NCBI RefSeq assembly: GCF_021223605.1
Contig: NZ_CP075175.1
Location: forward strand, 5,039,501 to 5,103,500
Source: Paenibacillus sp. 481
GTDB taxonomy: Bacteria > Bacillota > Bacilli > Paenibacillales > Paenibacillaceae
Length of the DNA stretch: 64,000 bases
Direction: 5' to 3'
In this document: positions 18,968-27,114 of the stretch, one piece after another
How positions within the stretch are numbered: the stretch's first letter is position 1
Layout of the letters: each line of letters opens with the position of its first letter
Position numbers and translations under genes: made by a program
Notes under the pieces: model-generated
Database searches by the model: none
What the model saw: the letters and a program-made list of their open reading frames with translations, nothing else
Told to the model about the DNA's origin: nothing

Positions 18968-19246
18968 ATGCACAAGGTTGAGCATGATGCATCGAACAAA
19001 AAGTTTCTTATCCGTGATAACGGTACGATAATTGCCGAAATGACGTATGTCATCTCAAGTCCAGAATTGTACATTATTGATCATACATTCGTGCATGAAG
19101 CGTATCGAGGCCAAAAACTCGGTGACAAGCTTGTTCAAGCAAGTGTGGAATATGCACGCGAGCATCATATTAAGCTGCTGCCTCTCTGCCCATTTGCTAA
19201 AATTCAATTTGAGCGTCATCCCGAATATGCGGATGTGCGTGAGTGA
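18968..19246 (+). CDS. Small GNAT-like N-acetyltransferase (YjdJ type)
   Basis: A 92-residue single-domain protein of the short GCN5-related group (Acetyltransf_CG type). The central segment TFVHEAYRGQKLGDKLVQASVEYAREHHIKLLPLCPFA contains the R-G-x-x-L-G acetyl-CoA loop and the LCPF segment typical of this small family. AAGGAGG lies 9 bp before ATG. It sits 45 bp after the pirin gene with no terminator between, and a strong terminator follows. The acceptor substrate is unknown. Confidence 0.83.
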   Translation: MHKVEHDASNKKFLIRDNGTIIAEMTYVISSPELYIIDHTFVHEAYRGQKLGDKLVQASVEYAREHHIKLLPLCPFAKIQFERHPEYADVRE

Positions 19247-19289
19247 TTGTCTGTAAAGCATATTAGTGAGCTGAGCTTTCGACTGTAGT

Positions 19290-19326
19290 AAACCGTGGAC
19301 AACCATTTGTTGCCCACGGTTTTTTG
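19290..19326 (+). terminator. Rho-independent terminator after the pirin-GNAT pair
   Basis: AACCGTGG (from 19291) pairs with CCACGGTT (ending 19322), extended inside by CAAC/GTTG, and followed by TTTTT. Confidence 0.85.
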
Positions 19327-19460
19327 GTATTGGTTTATGTATAGGATGGTGGATATCGGAGTCTTACAAAATTGAAATACTCCTGTCATCTAATTAAATG
19401 GTGAAACCGGATGCACTATTTTATAATTCAACTAACATACATAACGGAAGGTGAGTGTAA

Positions 19461-19799
19461 ATGAAGAAAAGTATACTAAATCCGATATTAATGATTATAG
19501 CTGGCGTAATACTTGTGCTCGCGACTTGGGTGTATGCGATTATGGATTATGGTACACCCGATGAATTTAGTGTAGAAAATTGGCCAAAGACGGAACAAGC
19601 GGCTAAGCAAGCTACGATTGAACATTTTAAAAAAGTAAAGAATGTAGATATTGTCATTGACGAGGTTAGTTTCTCTGGAGAGTATGCAACACCTGAAATT
19701 TATATAGATGGACATGTAGCAAACAATAAGCAGCAAAAAATTGCGGCTACTGTAAATTCGTCTGAACATTATCAAGTGAACATTACCGAACCGAATTAA
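19461..19799 (+). CDS. Small membrane-anchored protein of unknown function
   Basis: 112 residues: a single N-terminal hydrophobic helix (about residues 8-27, ILMIIAGVILVLATWVYAIM) followed by a soluble domain outside the membrane, rich in Lys, Asp and Glu. I do not recognise the family; the layout recalls short DUF1433-like proteins of Bacillales but this is not secure. AAGGTGAG lies 7 bp before ATG 19461. It stands alone between two terminators. Confidence 0.65.
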   Translation: MKKSILNPILMIIAGVILVLATWVYAIMDYGTPDEFSVENWPKTEQAAKQATIEHFKKVKNVDIVIDEVSFSGEYATPEIYIDGHVANNKQQKIAATVNSSEHYQVNITEPN

Positions 19800-19812
19800 T
19801 GTCGAAAAAAGG

Positions 19813-19862
19813 AACACGTTACTCTTTTCTCTATTCAGGAGAAAGGGTGACGTGTTTTTTGA
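19813..19862 (+). terminator. Rho-independent terminator
   Basis: AACACGT (from 19813) pairs with ACGTGTT (ending near 19856), extended by a long imperfect stem around the loop CTATTCAG, then a T-run. Confidence 0.85.
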
Positions 19863-19971
19863 TCTGAAATGGAGCAACACATACGTACAAAATGTAAGGC
19901 ATAACATATTTGAATGAGGATGCAAAATGCTGGATTATCCTTATCCTAACTGAACTGAGAGGAGTTGTCTC

Positions 19972-21186
19972 ATGGACAATGGATCGAGAAAACAGAATCA
20001 AACTGCAAACCTAAACCATGTGCCACAGCCCATCAGGAAAGATGGAGCTGGTGCGACAGATTGCGGCCCGCGGGATGTCATGCGAGATCGGGAAAATCCC
20101 GACATGTTCGTGCCGCCGGTCACGGATGCAGGCTTGATCCCGAACTTGAAATTTTCTTTTTCGGATACGCATATGCAATTAAATCATGGCGGATGGTCGC
20201 GGGAGATTACCGTAAGGGAACTTCCGATCGCGACTACGCTTGCGGGTGTGAATATGCGCTTAACACCAGGTGGTGTACGCGAACTGCACTGGCATCAGCA
20301 AGCAGAGTGGGCGTATATGCTGTTAGGGCGGGCGCGTATCACATCGGTCGATCAAGCGGGGCGTAATTTTATTGCGGACATCGGCCCAGGCGATCTCTGG
20401 TACTTTCCCCCAGGCATCCCGCATTCCATTCAAGGGCTGGAAGAAGGGTGTGAATTTTTGCTCGTCTTCGATGATGGCCATTTTTCGGACCTGAATACAT
20501 TATCGATTTCCGATTGGTTTGCGCATACACCCAAAGAAGTGCTGTCCGCCAATTTTGGCGTACCCGAAAGCGCATTTAACTGCATTCCTGCGGAACAGGT
20601 TTACATTTTTCCAGATCAAGTTCCGCCTTCGCTGGAAAGTCAACACGTACAATCGCCGTACGGGACAATTCCACACAGCTTCAAGCATCGCCTGCTTGCG
20701 CAAACACCGCTCAAAACTCCTGGCGGCAGTGTTCGCATCGTCGATTCCACGAACTTCCCGATTTCAAAAACGATCGCCGCAGCGCTAGTTGAGCTTGAAC
20801 CAGGCGCAATGCGCGAGCTGCATTGGCATCCGAATAACGACGAATGGCAATATTACTTGACGGGAGTGGGCCGTATGACCGTTTTCGCAGGAAACGGTGC
20901 AGCTCGTACATATAATGTTCGAGCGGGCGATGTCGGTTATGTCCCATTTGCTTACGGACACTATATTCAAAATATCGGGGACGAAACGTTATGGTTTCTC
21001 GAAATGTTTAAGAGCGACCGTTTTGCCGATATCTCCTTAAACCAATGGATGGCACTTACCCCTCGTAATTTGGTGCGAGATAATTTGCACGTTGGCGATG
21101 AATTGCTTGACGCGTTGCGGAAGGAAAAATGGCCAGTCGTGAAGTATTCTAATATCCGTAACGAACACGGAAGTGGAATGGAATAG
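19972..21186 (+). CDS. oxdC: Oxalate decarboxylase family bicupin
   Basis: A 404-residue Mn-dependent bicupin that converts oxalate to formate and CO2 in its characterised relatives (OxdC, and OxdD of the spore coat). Each cupin has its metal set: [15 protein letters not shown] with GIPHSIQ in the first, [16 protein letters not shown] with AYGHYIQN in the second. The active-site lid of the first cupin reads SDLNT where B. subtilis OxdC has SENST, so the key proton-donor Glu is replaced by Asp. That position decides decarboxylase against oxidase activity, so the reaction is not certain. GAGAGGAG lies before ATG 19972. No signal peptide. Monocistronic, with a clear terminator after it. Confidence 0.9.
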   Translation: MDNGSRKQNQTANLNHVPQPIRKDGAGATDCGPRDVMRDRENPDMFVPPVTDAGLIPNLKFSFSDTHMQLNHGGWSREITVRELPIATTLAGVNMRLTPGGVRELHWHQQAEWAYMLLGRARITSVDQAGRNFIADIGPGDLWYFPPGIPHSIQGLEEGCEFLLVFDDGHFSDLNTLSISDWFAHTPKEVLSANFGVPESAFNCIPAEQVYIFPDQVPPSLESQHVQSPYGTIPHSFKHRLLAQTPLKTPGGSVRIVDSTNFPISKTIAAALVELEPGAMRELHWHPNNDEWQYYLTGVGRMTVFAGNGAARTYNVRAGDVGYVPFAYGHYIQNIGDETLWFLEMFKSDRFADISLNQWMALTPRNLVRDNLHVGDELLDALRKEKWPVVKYSNIRNEHGSGME

Positions 21187-21210
21187 TAAACATATAAACA
21201 ATTCGTTCAA

Positions 21211-21256
21211 GAGATCACTTTTCTCGTTAGGGGAGACATAAAGTGATCTTTTTTTG
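21211..21256 (+). terminator. Rho-independent terminator after the oxalate decarboxylase gene
   Basis: AGATCACTTT (from 21212) pairs with AAAGTGATCT (ending 21249), followed by a run of T. Confidence 0.9.
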
Positions 21257-21298
21257 TGTGAGTAGATTTGCATAGAAGATCATTCATCGAATATAATT

Positions 21299-21317
21299 AA
21301 ACTGAACGGTCGGTCTA
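21299..21317. promoter_or_regulatory. TetR-type operator candidate before the FAD monooxygenase gene
   Basis: The minus strand reads TAGACCGACCGTTCAGTTT, a form shared with many TetR-family operators. It lies 20 bp before the FAD monooxygenase gene, in the expected promoter position. No tetR gene is in the window. Confidence 0.45.
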
Positions 21318-21337
21318 ATTAATGGAGGAGGGATAAG

Positions 21338-22474
21338 ATGTTTAGTCATCAGCATGTTATCATTATTGGTGCCGGAGTAGCAGGCGTTTCCTTTTCGTTA
21401 TTTTTGCATCGTGCAGGTATTTCTAGTACGATTTATGAAAGTTACCCTTATTTTAAAGAAGCGGGTGCAGGTTTTATTATTAGTCCCAATGGTGTCAATG
21501 TTTTACATGAGCTGGGATTAAAGCATGAACTTGAAGAAAACAGTACGGCACTGAATCAATACAAAATATTTACGCACCATAACGAAGAAGTGTCGATCAT
21601 GAATTCTTTTGACCATATAAAGTTTGGCTGCCCATCTGTCAATATAACGAGAACACATGTCATGAAAATGTTGCTTGCTGAAGCAGAGAGCAAAGGAATT
21701 GCGGTGGAGTATGGTAAGAAGCTCGTTGCATTGGAGCAATCACAGACGAATGTAACCGCGTACTTTGAAGATCAGACACAGGCAATTGGAACCTTGCTAG
21801 TAGGCGCTGATGGTATTCATTCAAAGACGAGAGAAATGATATTTCCTCAAGGCCATCATCTAAAATATGGCGGCTTTTGGACGATACAAGGCTTGGTATC
21901 TACAGAGGGATTAGGGCTTCAAAATGAAATGCTAGTGTTCATGGATAAGACATTCTCACTTGTAGTAGGGAGATGTCATGCCACAGAAAATAAAGCATTA
22001 TGGCAAGGAATTGGACTTCAAGAACGAAAGATTCCTGCCAAGCATTTTGAAAACAAAACAACAAACGCGTTAAAAGCAGATTTGCTAAATCTAGTCGACG
22101 ATTGGCAAGGGCCCGTGGCTGACATTTTTCACAACTCGACGAACCTTTATCCAAGGCACTTATTGCAGTTCGATCCGCTAGCAACTTGGTCAAAGGGACG
22201 CGTGACGCTCATTGGCGATGCTGCTCACGGTACAAGTCCGAATACGGGACAAGGTACTTCAATTGCACTTGAAGATGCGATGTACTTAGCAAAAATGTTA
22301 CATGAACATGATTATCGAGATGCTTACTATTATTATGAATTTGACCGTAAACCACGGATAAATCATATCTCGAAGATGTTTGAACAGGCCGATCCATTTA
22401 TGCTAGGAATAACTGATGATATATTTAATTATCAGATTCAGTGGGATGAAGAAAAGGAATTTAGTTTGAAGTAG
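21338..22474 (+). CDS. FAD-dependent aromatic-ring-type monooxygenase
   Basis: A 378-residue class A flavin monooxygenase of the p-hydroxybenzoate hydroxylase/UbiH type. Marks: the dinucleotide motif IIGAGVAGVSF at the start, the GADGIHSKTR segment (DG motif) near residue 156, and GDAAHGTSPNTGQGTSIALEDA (FAD-binding GD motif) near residue 291. These enzymes use NAD(P)H and O2 to hydroxylate aromatic compounds, including some antibiotics; the substrate here cannot be told. GGAGGAGG lies 8-10 bp before ATG. A TetR-like operator upstream suggests induction by a small molecule. A DUF1835 fragment follows 14 bp later. Confidence 0.88.
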   Translation: MFSHQHVIIIGAGVAGVSFSLFLHRAGISSTIYESYPYFKEAGAGFIISPNGVNVLHELGLKHELEENSTALNQYKIFTHHNEEVSIMNSFDHIKFGCPSVNITRTHVMKMLLAEAESKGIAVEYGKKLVALEQSQTNVTAYFEDQTQAIGTLLVGADGIHSKTREMIFPQGHHLKYGGFWTIQGLVSTEGLGLQNEMLVFMDKTFSLVVGRCHATENKALWQGIGLQERKIPAKHFENKTTNALKADLLNLVDDWQGPVADIFHNSTNLYPRHLLQFDPLATWSKGRVTLIGDAAHGTSPNTGQGTSIALEDAMYLAKMLHEHDYRDAYYYYEFDRKPRINHISKMFEQADPFMLGITDDIFNYQIQWDEEKEFSLK

Positions 22475-22488
22475 GGAGCTTTTTGAAC

Positions 22489-22785
22489 ATGAATCGAGTA
22501 CACATCGCTTTTGGTGACTCTGCATATGGAAATTCGAAATTTGGGTTGAGCAAAAGTGAAAAGCATCAAAACGAACAAATCATTGGTGTAAAGGATGATT
22601 TTTCGATTGGTCCGATCTATGAATTAGATTCAGAAGCGGGAAGCCAAGCGAGAAATGAATGGATCAAAGAAGTGTTAATTGCAACGGAGGCAGATGTCGA
22701 TGGCGAATATCTGTCTTGGCTTGACACCATGCTAGAGAGCCACAATCTGCAAACCGTGAGGCAAATTTGCTTAGCTGGAAAATAA
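22489..22785 (+). CDS. DUF1835-type protein, probably truncated
   Basis: A 98-residue protein. The opening RVHIAFGDSAYGNSK and the later GVKDDFSIGPIYELDSEAG are the conserved N-terminal motifs of DUF1835 proteins, which usually run to 250-350 residues with a second helical domain. Here the frame stops right after the domain begins its helical part, and a terminator follows, so this looks like a C-terminally shortened copy. ATG 22489 is preferred over TTG 22483 because GTAGGGAG lies 10 bp before it. The family has no established function. Probably co-transcribed with the monooxygenase. Confidence 0.6.
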   Translation: MNRVHIAFGDSAYGNSKFGLSKSEKHQNEQIIGVKDDFSIGPIYELDSEAGSQARNEWIKEVLIATEADVDGEYLSWLDTMLESHNLQTVRQICLAGK

Positions 22786-22804
22786 GAATAAGCGATGCAA
22801 TAGG

Positions 22805-22842
22805 AACCCCGACATGTTATGGGCTCATCATGTGTCGGGGTT
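22805..22842. terminator. Terminator between convergent DUF1835 and AraC genes
   Basis: AACCCCGACATG (22805-22816) pairs with CATGTGTCGGGGTT (22829-22842, one bulge region). Convergent genes on both sides suggest two-way use. Confidence 0.75.
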
Positions 22843-22850
22843 GTTCACTG

Positions 22851-23711
22851 TTATTTAATCGCGACCCAAATTTCATTGTAAGCATCTGCACGATCAAGAT
22901 CAGGGGCAAGATAAACTTCCAGAGGTGCGATCTCAGCAGGTTCATATCCGTTAGATGGAAACCACTCGGAATAAATTTTTTTCCATGCCTCAATCAAGGC
23001 AGCTGGAACTGGCCCGCTTATTTCAAATACAACCCATTTGGATGCAGGAAAATGTAAGCTGGCAAGCTCAGCGGGCACAGTTCCTTGATGCTCAGCAGCA
23101 ATCCAATAGTCAATTGTGCTGTCGGCTGTGTTATAATTTTCAGTAATGCCTAGCAGCCCTTTCAATTGCCCATTAATCAATCCCGTCAATTGATCGACGG
23201 TTCCATTGGCATGAGCTTCACCCCAGAATTGTCCAATATTAGGTGTTCCTGCGCATTCTTGTCCGAATGATACGGTTCGTTTTATTCCGATGACTTGGAA
23301 AGCATCTCTTTCGACGATATGATATTTCATCGGTTCTACTCCTTTCAGATTAACTTGAATCATAAGGCGATTGTAGGATTGCAACTGTCCAATCCCTTTT
23401 CTGACATCACTTGGCGTTACACCATGCTGTTTACGGAACGCTTTAGTAAAAGATTCAGGCGTATCGTAGCCGCACGCATAGGCAAGATCGACAAGTCTAC
23501 AATTGGTGCTTATTAGTTGTTGCGCAGCAATCGTTAGACGACGGCGACGAAGATATTCTCCCACCGAAGTATCCGTTAAAATCCAAAACGTACGCTGAAA
23601 GTGTGAGGGAGACATGTTAGCCTGCTTCGCTATATGTTCAATCGTGATGGAACGTAGTAAATGTGCTTCCATATAGTCGATCGCTTTTTGCAATGATTCA
23701 ACCAACGCCAT
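22851..23711 (-). CDS. AraC family regulator with GyrI-like effector domain
   Basis: 286 residues. The N-terminal ~105 residues hold two helix-turn-helix motifs of the AraC/XylS type (ITIEHIAKQANMSPSHFQRTFW and the second LVDLAYACGYDTPESFTKAFRKQHGVTPSD). The C-terminal ~160 residues match the GyrI-like/SOUL-type small-molecule domain (YHIVERDAFQVIGIKRTVSFG ... WKKIYSEWFPSNGYEPAEIAPLEVY). Rob and BltR-like multidrug regulators share this plan, so it may respond to a lipophilic compound. ATG 23711 is chosen: AAGGAG lies 9 bp upstream, whereas the frame's TTG 23720 touches that site. Its targets are unknown; the divergent hydrolase gene is a candidate. Confidence 0.9.
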   Translation of the reverse strand: MALVESLQKAIDYMEAHLLRSITIEHIAKQANMSPSHFQRTFWILTDTSVGEYLRRRRLTIAAQQLISTNCRLVDLAYACGYDTPESFTKAFRKQHGVTPSDVRKGIGQLQSYNRLMIQVNLKGVEPMKYHIVERDAFQVIGIKRTVSFGQECAGTPNIGQFWGEAHANGTVDQLTGLINGQLKGLLGITENYNTADSTIDYWIAAEHQGTVPAELASLHFPASKWVVFEISGPVPAALIEAWKKIYSEWFPSNGYEPAEIAPLEVYLAPDLDRADAYNEIWVAIK

Positions 23712-23836
23712 CCTGCTCAACTCCTTGATTGAATAATAACAAACTCATAGCACGAAAATCCTGTCATTTTATACTTTGTTAGGACCGAATTATTATACAT
23801 GTATCCGATACTTATATGCTACAAGGAGAGAGAGAG

Positions 23837-24595
23837 ATGCGTAATCAGAAGGAAGGTCATTTAATCATGTGTGATAACCGCAAAATATTTAGCACCTACA
23901 TACGCACATGTACACCCAGCGTTGTCTTTATAGCCGGATTAGGCGATAGTGGGGAGGTATGGGGCGAGATTCAAGACCGGATATCGCAGGAAGCGTCAAC
24001 CATTTCCTATGATAGAGCAGGTATTGGCAGAAGCGAAGCGGCACCTATTCCGCGAACTTTGCATGATCTCGCCGAGGAGCTTGCAGTGCTGTTACACAAG
24101 CTAGACGTGGAACCACCCTATATTGTGGTAGGTCATTCCTTTGGCGGTTTGGTCGCTAGGCTGTATGCAAGCCTTTATCCGCATCTCATTGCGGGAATGG
24201 TACTTGTTGACGCTGCTCCCGAATATAAAGAGCTTGCGTATGAACGAGTTCTGCCAAGTAAGTTAGTCGCAGCAAATCGGGAGTATTACGAGAATCCAAT
24301 GCTGAATCGTGAGGGAATCGACAAAGTAACGAGCTATAAACAAATCGTCGATTATGCTGTGCCATGGGACTTTCCGCTTTCTATTATTACGAGCGGCTTG
24401 CCGGATGTGAGGGGCGAGGAATGGCCCAGTCATGACATACTACAAATCGAGCAAACGTTACAGGCGGATTTCCAGCGGTTGTCAACGTCGAGCAAGTACC
24501 GAATTGCGAGTCGCAGCGGCCATGATATTCATCAGGACGAGCCGGAATTGGTCATTGAGGAAATTAGGGCCATGTTGAAGGCGGTAAGAAAATAA
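23837..24595 (+). CDS. Alpha/beta hydrolase
   Basis: About 252 residues of the alpha/beta hydrolase fold: VVFIAGLGDSGEVW (oxyanion loop), ISYDRAGIGRS, the nucleophile VGHSFGGLVARL, a likely acidic residue in the LSIITSGLPDV region and the catalytic His in SRSGHDIHQDEPE near the end. ATG 23837 has AAGGAGAG 9-12 bp before it; an earlier in-frame ATG (23816) lies upstream of that site. Divergent from the AraC regulator, with a 125-bp gap that should hold both promoters. Substrate unknown. Confidence 0.82.
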   Translation: MRNQKEGHLIMCDNRKIFSTYIRTCTPSVVFIAGLGDSGEVWGEIQDRISQEASTISYDRAGIGRSEAAPIPRTLHDLAEELAVLLHKLDVEPPYIVVGHSFGGLVARLYASLYPHLIAGMVLVDAAPEYKELAYERVLPSKLVAANREYYENPMLNREGIDKVTSYKQIVDYAVPWDFPLSIITSGLPDVRGEEWPSHDILQIEQTLQADFQRLSTSSKYRIASRSGHDIHQDEPELVIEEIRAMLKAVRK

Positions 24596-24663
24596 ACGAT
24601 ACAAGCGCGAAATGAACGGATATCGATCACGATACATCATGCATGTATGAGAGGCGGATAATC

Positions 24664-25212
24664 ATGCTTTATGTCGCACTGCTTCGGGGAATCAATGTTG
24701 GCGGTAAAAACAAAATAGATATGAAGCTGCTTAAAACAGCGTTTGAAGAAGCGGGCATGGAAAATGTAGTGACCTATATTCATACGGGTAATATCATTTT
24801 TACGACCGATGAACATTCAAAAATGCAACTATCACACATGCTGGAAGAGGCTATTCAGACAAACTTCGGATTATCCATTAAAGTTGTCATTCGTAGTGAT
24901 GAGGAGTTTACACAAATGATGAGCTCGCTACCAGCGTCATGGTCAAACGATCAACAGATGAAGAGCGACGTGCTGTTTTTGTGGGATGAAATCGATGATG
25001 AATCAGTGCTTGATCGGCTTGTCATCAATCCGGAAGTCGATACGGTAAAATACGTTTCTGGAGCGATTTTATGGTCGGTTGATCGCAATCATGTAACGAA
25101 GAGCGGGATGATGAAACTGATGGGCACCAAGATATATCAACAAGTGACGATCCGAAATGTAAATACAACGCGTAAAATAGTTGAACTTTTGCAAGCTGGA
25201 CGCGAGGGATGA
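24664..25212 (+). CDS. DUF1697 family protein
   Basis: A 182-residue protein with the DUF1697 opening YVALLRGINVGGKNKIDMKLLKTAFEEAG followed by TYIHTGNIIF, and the later SGMMKLMGTKIYQQVTIRNVNTTRKI. The family is widespread in bacteria and has no established function. ATG 24664 is chosen as the family start; AGAGGCGG lies 9 bp upstream, while a GTG/ATG frame extension earlier lacks a site. Lies 68 bp after the hydrolase gene and ends with a terminator. Confidence 0.85.
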   Translation: MLYVALLRGINVGGKNKIDMKLLKTAFEEAGMENVVTYIHTGNIIFTTDEHSKMQLSHMLEEAIQTNFGLSIKVVIRSDEEFTQMMSSLPASWSNDQQMKSDVLFLWDEIDDESVLDRLVINPEVDTVKYVSGAILWSVDRNHVTKSGMMKLMGTKIYQQVTIRNVNTTRKIVELLQAGREG

Positions 25213-25287
25213 GTGTCCCGAGCTGATTACTTTGCACGATTTGCACGAGTAAATTGGATCATCGCAGTAAGTACATAGAAAGACGTG

Positions 25288-25316
25288 ACCGTACACGCCC
25301 CAATGTACGGTTTTTC
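25288..25316 (+). terminator. Rho-independent terminator after the DUF1697 gene
   Basis: ACCGTACA (25288-25295) pairs with TGTACGGT (25304-25311), followed by TTTT. Confidence 0.85.
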
Positions 25317-25437
25317 ACATTTTCACATGTAGCATCCGTTAAAAGAGAGATTTAATAATTGAATTTCTTGCAAGCGCTTTATAAAATGAACCTACATGAA
25401 ACTGCATTTCACACTATGAAATGGAAGGTGAATACAT

Positions 25438-26418
25438 ATGAAAGCCATTATCGTTGAAAGCTTCGGTTCACCCGAAAATATGAAAGTCGTCGATGTTGAG
25501 ATGCCGACCATACATACAGACCAAATCCTAATTCGTGTCAAAACAACGAGTGTTAATTTTGCTGATATTAAATCCAGATATGGGAAAAAGGGCAAAGGAA
25601 AACTACCTTATATACCTGGACTAGAAGCGTCAGGCGTAATTGAAAAAATCGGAGACAAGGTGAAGTCTTTTGCTGTGGGGCAGCGCGTATTGGCTTTTCC
25701 ACATCATGGATCGTATGCCGAGTATATCGTGGCAGATGAGAATTTAACGTTCGCTATTCCGGACAGCGTTGATTTTGATACGGCGGGAGCTTGCGGTATC
25801 GTATCTTTTTTATCCTATAAACTTCTAGCTGATGTAGCACGTTTACAGAGTGGAGAGACCGTTCTTATTCATTCCGCCGCAGGCGGGGTAGGAACGACAG
25901 CCATTCAAATCGCCAAAGCGTTAGGTGCAGCTAAAATCATTGGCACGGTAGGCGATGAAAGCAAAATACCGATGGCCATAAGTGCTGGAGCGGACGAAGT
26001 GATTTGTTATGAAAAAGGTGACTTTGCTGAAAAAGTGAATGCATTAACGGACGGCAAAGGTGCCGATGTTATTTTAGATTGTATTGCAGGAGATATAACA
26101 GAGAAGAGTCTGCACTGTCTAGCGCACTATGGTCGTTTAGTCATGTTTGGAAATTCAAGTGGAAAAACAGGGCAGATCCATACGAACGATTTGCATGCAA
26201 GTTGCCGCTCTGTACTCGGATTTAGCTTGGGAACGACAAGAAAAGAACATCCAGAACGATTACAACATACAGCCATTCAAGTATTTCGCTTATTGGAACA
26301 TGGAAAGCTGAACATTAAAATTAGCGAACGGTTTGCGCTACAGGATGCTTCATTGGCTCATCAATGGGTTGAAAGCAGAAAAAGCACAGGTAAGGTTCTG
26401 TTAGTTGTCGAACACTAA
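25438..26418 (+). CDS. Quinone oxidoreductase, zinc-free MDR family
   Basis: A 326-residue NADPH:quinone oxidoreductase of the medium-chain reductase family. The N-terminal catalytic fold shows NFADIKSRYG and PGLEASGVIEKIGDKV; the Rossmann part shows HSAAGGVGTTAIQIAKALGA near residue 145. The Cys/His zinc ligands of alcohol dehydrogenases are absent, which fits the quinone oxidoreductase branch. GGAAGGTG lies 9 bp before ATG. It probably reduces quinones or reactive enones as detoxification. A nucleotidyltransferase gene follows 16 bp later. Confidence 0.88.
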   Translation: MKAIIVESFGSPENMKVVDVEMPTIHTDQILIRVKTTSVNFADIKSRYGKKGKGKLPYIPGLEASGVIEKIGDKVKSFAVGQRVLAFPHHGSYAEYIVADENLTFAIPDSVDFDTAGACGIVSFLSYKLLADVARLQSGETVLIHSAAGGVGTTAIQIAKALGAAKIIGTVGDESKIPMAISAGADEVICYEKGDFAEKVNALTDGKGADVILDCIAGDITEKSLHCLAHYGRLVMFGNSSGKTGQIHTNDLHASCRSVLGFSLGTTRKEHPERLQHTAIQVFRLLEHGKLNIKISERFALQDASLAHQWVESRKSTGKVLLVVEH

Positions 26419-26434
26419 ATGAGGGGGGAGAAAT

Positions 26435-27000
26435 ATGCAGTTTCCTACAAGAATCGGAGTGGATGTTGATGGATTTATTGTAAACCCAACCTCATTACAT
26501 AAAATAGATAGGATCTACCAAGAACTTTTAAGCCAACTCATTGAAATTTTGAAAAATAGTGCAGGCCCTAAGCTACATAGTGTGTATATTTATGGTAGCG
26601 TAGGTCGAGGAGAAGCGATGCCGGGATCGTCCGATATTGATTTAACTGTGATATTGAAATCATCGCTAACTCCGCAAGAAAAGACTCTTTTAAATGAAGC
26701 AACTCAAACATTTAAATGGGACCATCCCATTGCTCCTAAAGTCGATAGTTCTAAAGTGCATTCGATGTTGAACGTATTGTACGAGGTGCCTATTGTCTAG
26801 TTGCTGAAAAAGATGAAAGCTGGTCTACAAGTGTGCTGGAAGACCTCCTCATTGTTCAGCATTATTTTCCGAGTGAAGCAGCATTTCAACAGATTGAACA
26901 AGTATTACGATACAAGCAGGTTCCACCCTTGGAGGAAGTCTTACATGTTGTTCATTACTTTATCGGTTGGTTTGAAGAACATGCTCAGGAGGGTAAATGA
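26435..27000 (+). pseudogene. Nucleotidyltransferase (MNT/KNTase type) broken by a frameshift
   Basis: The first frame (26435-26800) encodes an N-terminal nucleotidyltransferase domain with the catalytic motif YGSVGRGEAMPGSSDIDLTV (GSxxxGxxxxxSDxD). It then runs into HSMLNVLYEVPIV and stops. From about 26765 the -1 frame carries a convincing continuation, FDVERIVRGAYCLVAEKD, to EEHAQEGK and TGA 26998. One missing T around 26762-26766 (CATTCG for CATTTCG) would restore a single protein of about 188 residues. GGGGGG-type ribosome site precedes ATG. Either a true decay event or a sequencing error; the catalytic domain is complete in the first part. Confidence 0.75.
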
Positions 27001-27031
27001 TGAGGAAATGATGGGGAAATGAAGAAATTAA

Positions 27032-27088
27032 AAAACAAGCAGCCTATTCATATGTTTAAAATTTCATATGAGTGGGCTGCTTGTTCCG
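27032..27088. terminator. Long bidirectional terminator hairpin
   Basis: AACAAGCAGCC (from 27034) pairs with GGCTGCTTGTT (ending 27085), extended by CATATG/CATATG around TTTAAAATTT. A-rich left flank and T-rich right flank allow use by both convergent genes. Confidence 0.85.
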
Positions 27089-27114
27089 TTATGAGATCTT
27101 AGGTTGCTTCGATC

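Noticed and set aside
19965-20366. 133-codon plus-strand frame starting just before the oxalate decarboxylase gene
   Set aside because: It overlaps the cupin gene in another frame; the cupin frame has metal motifs and continuous homology.
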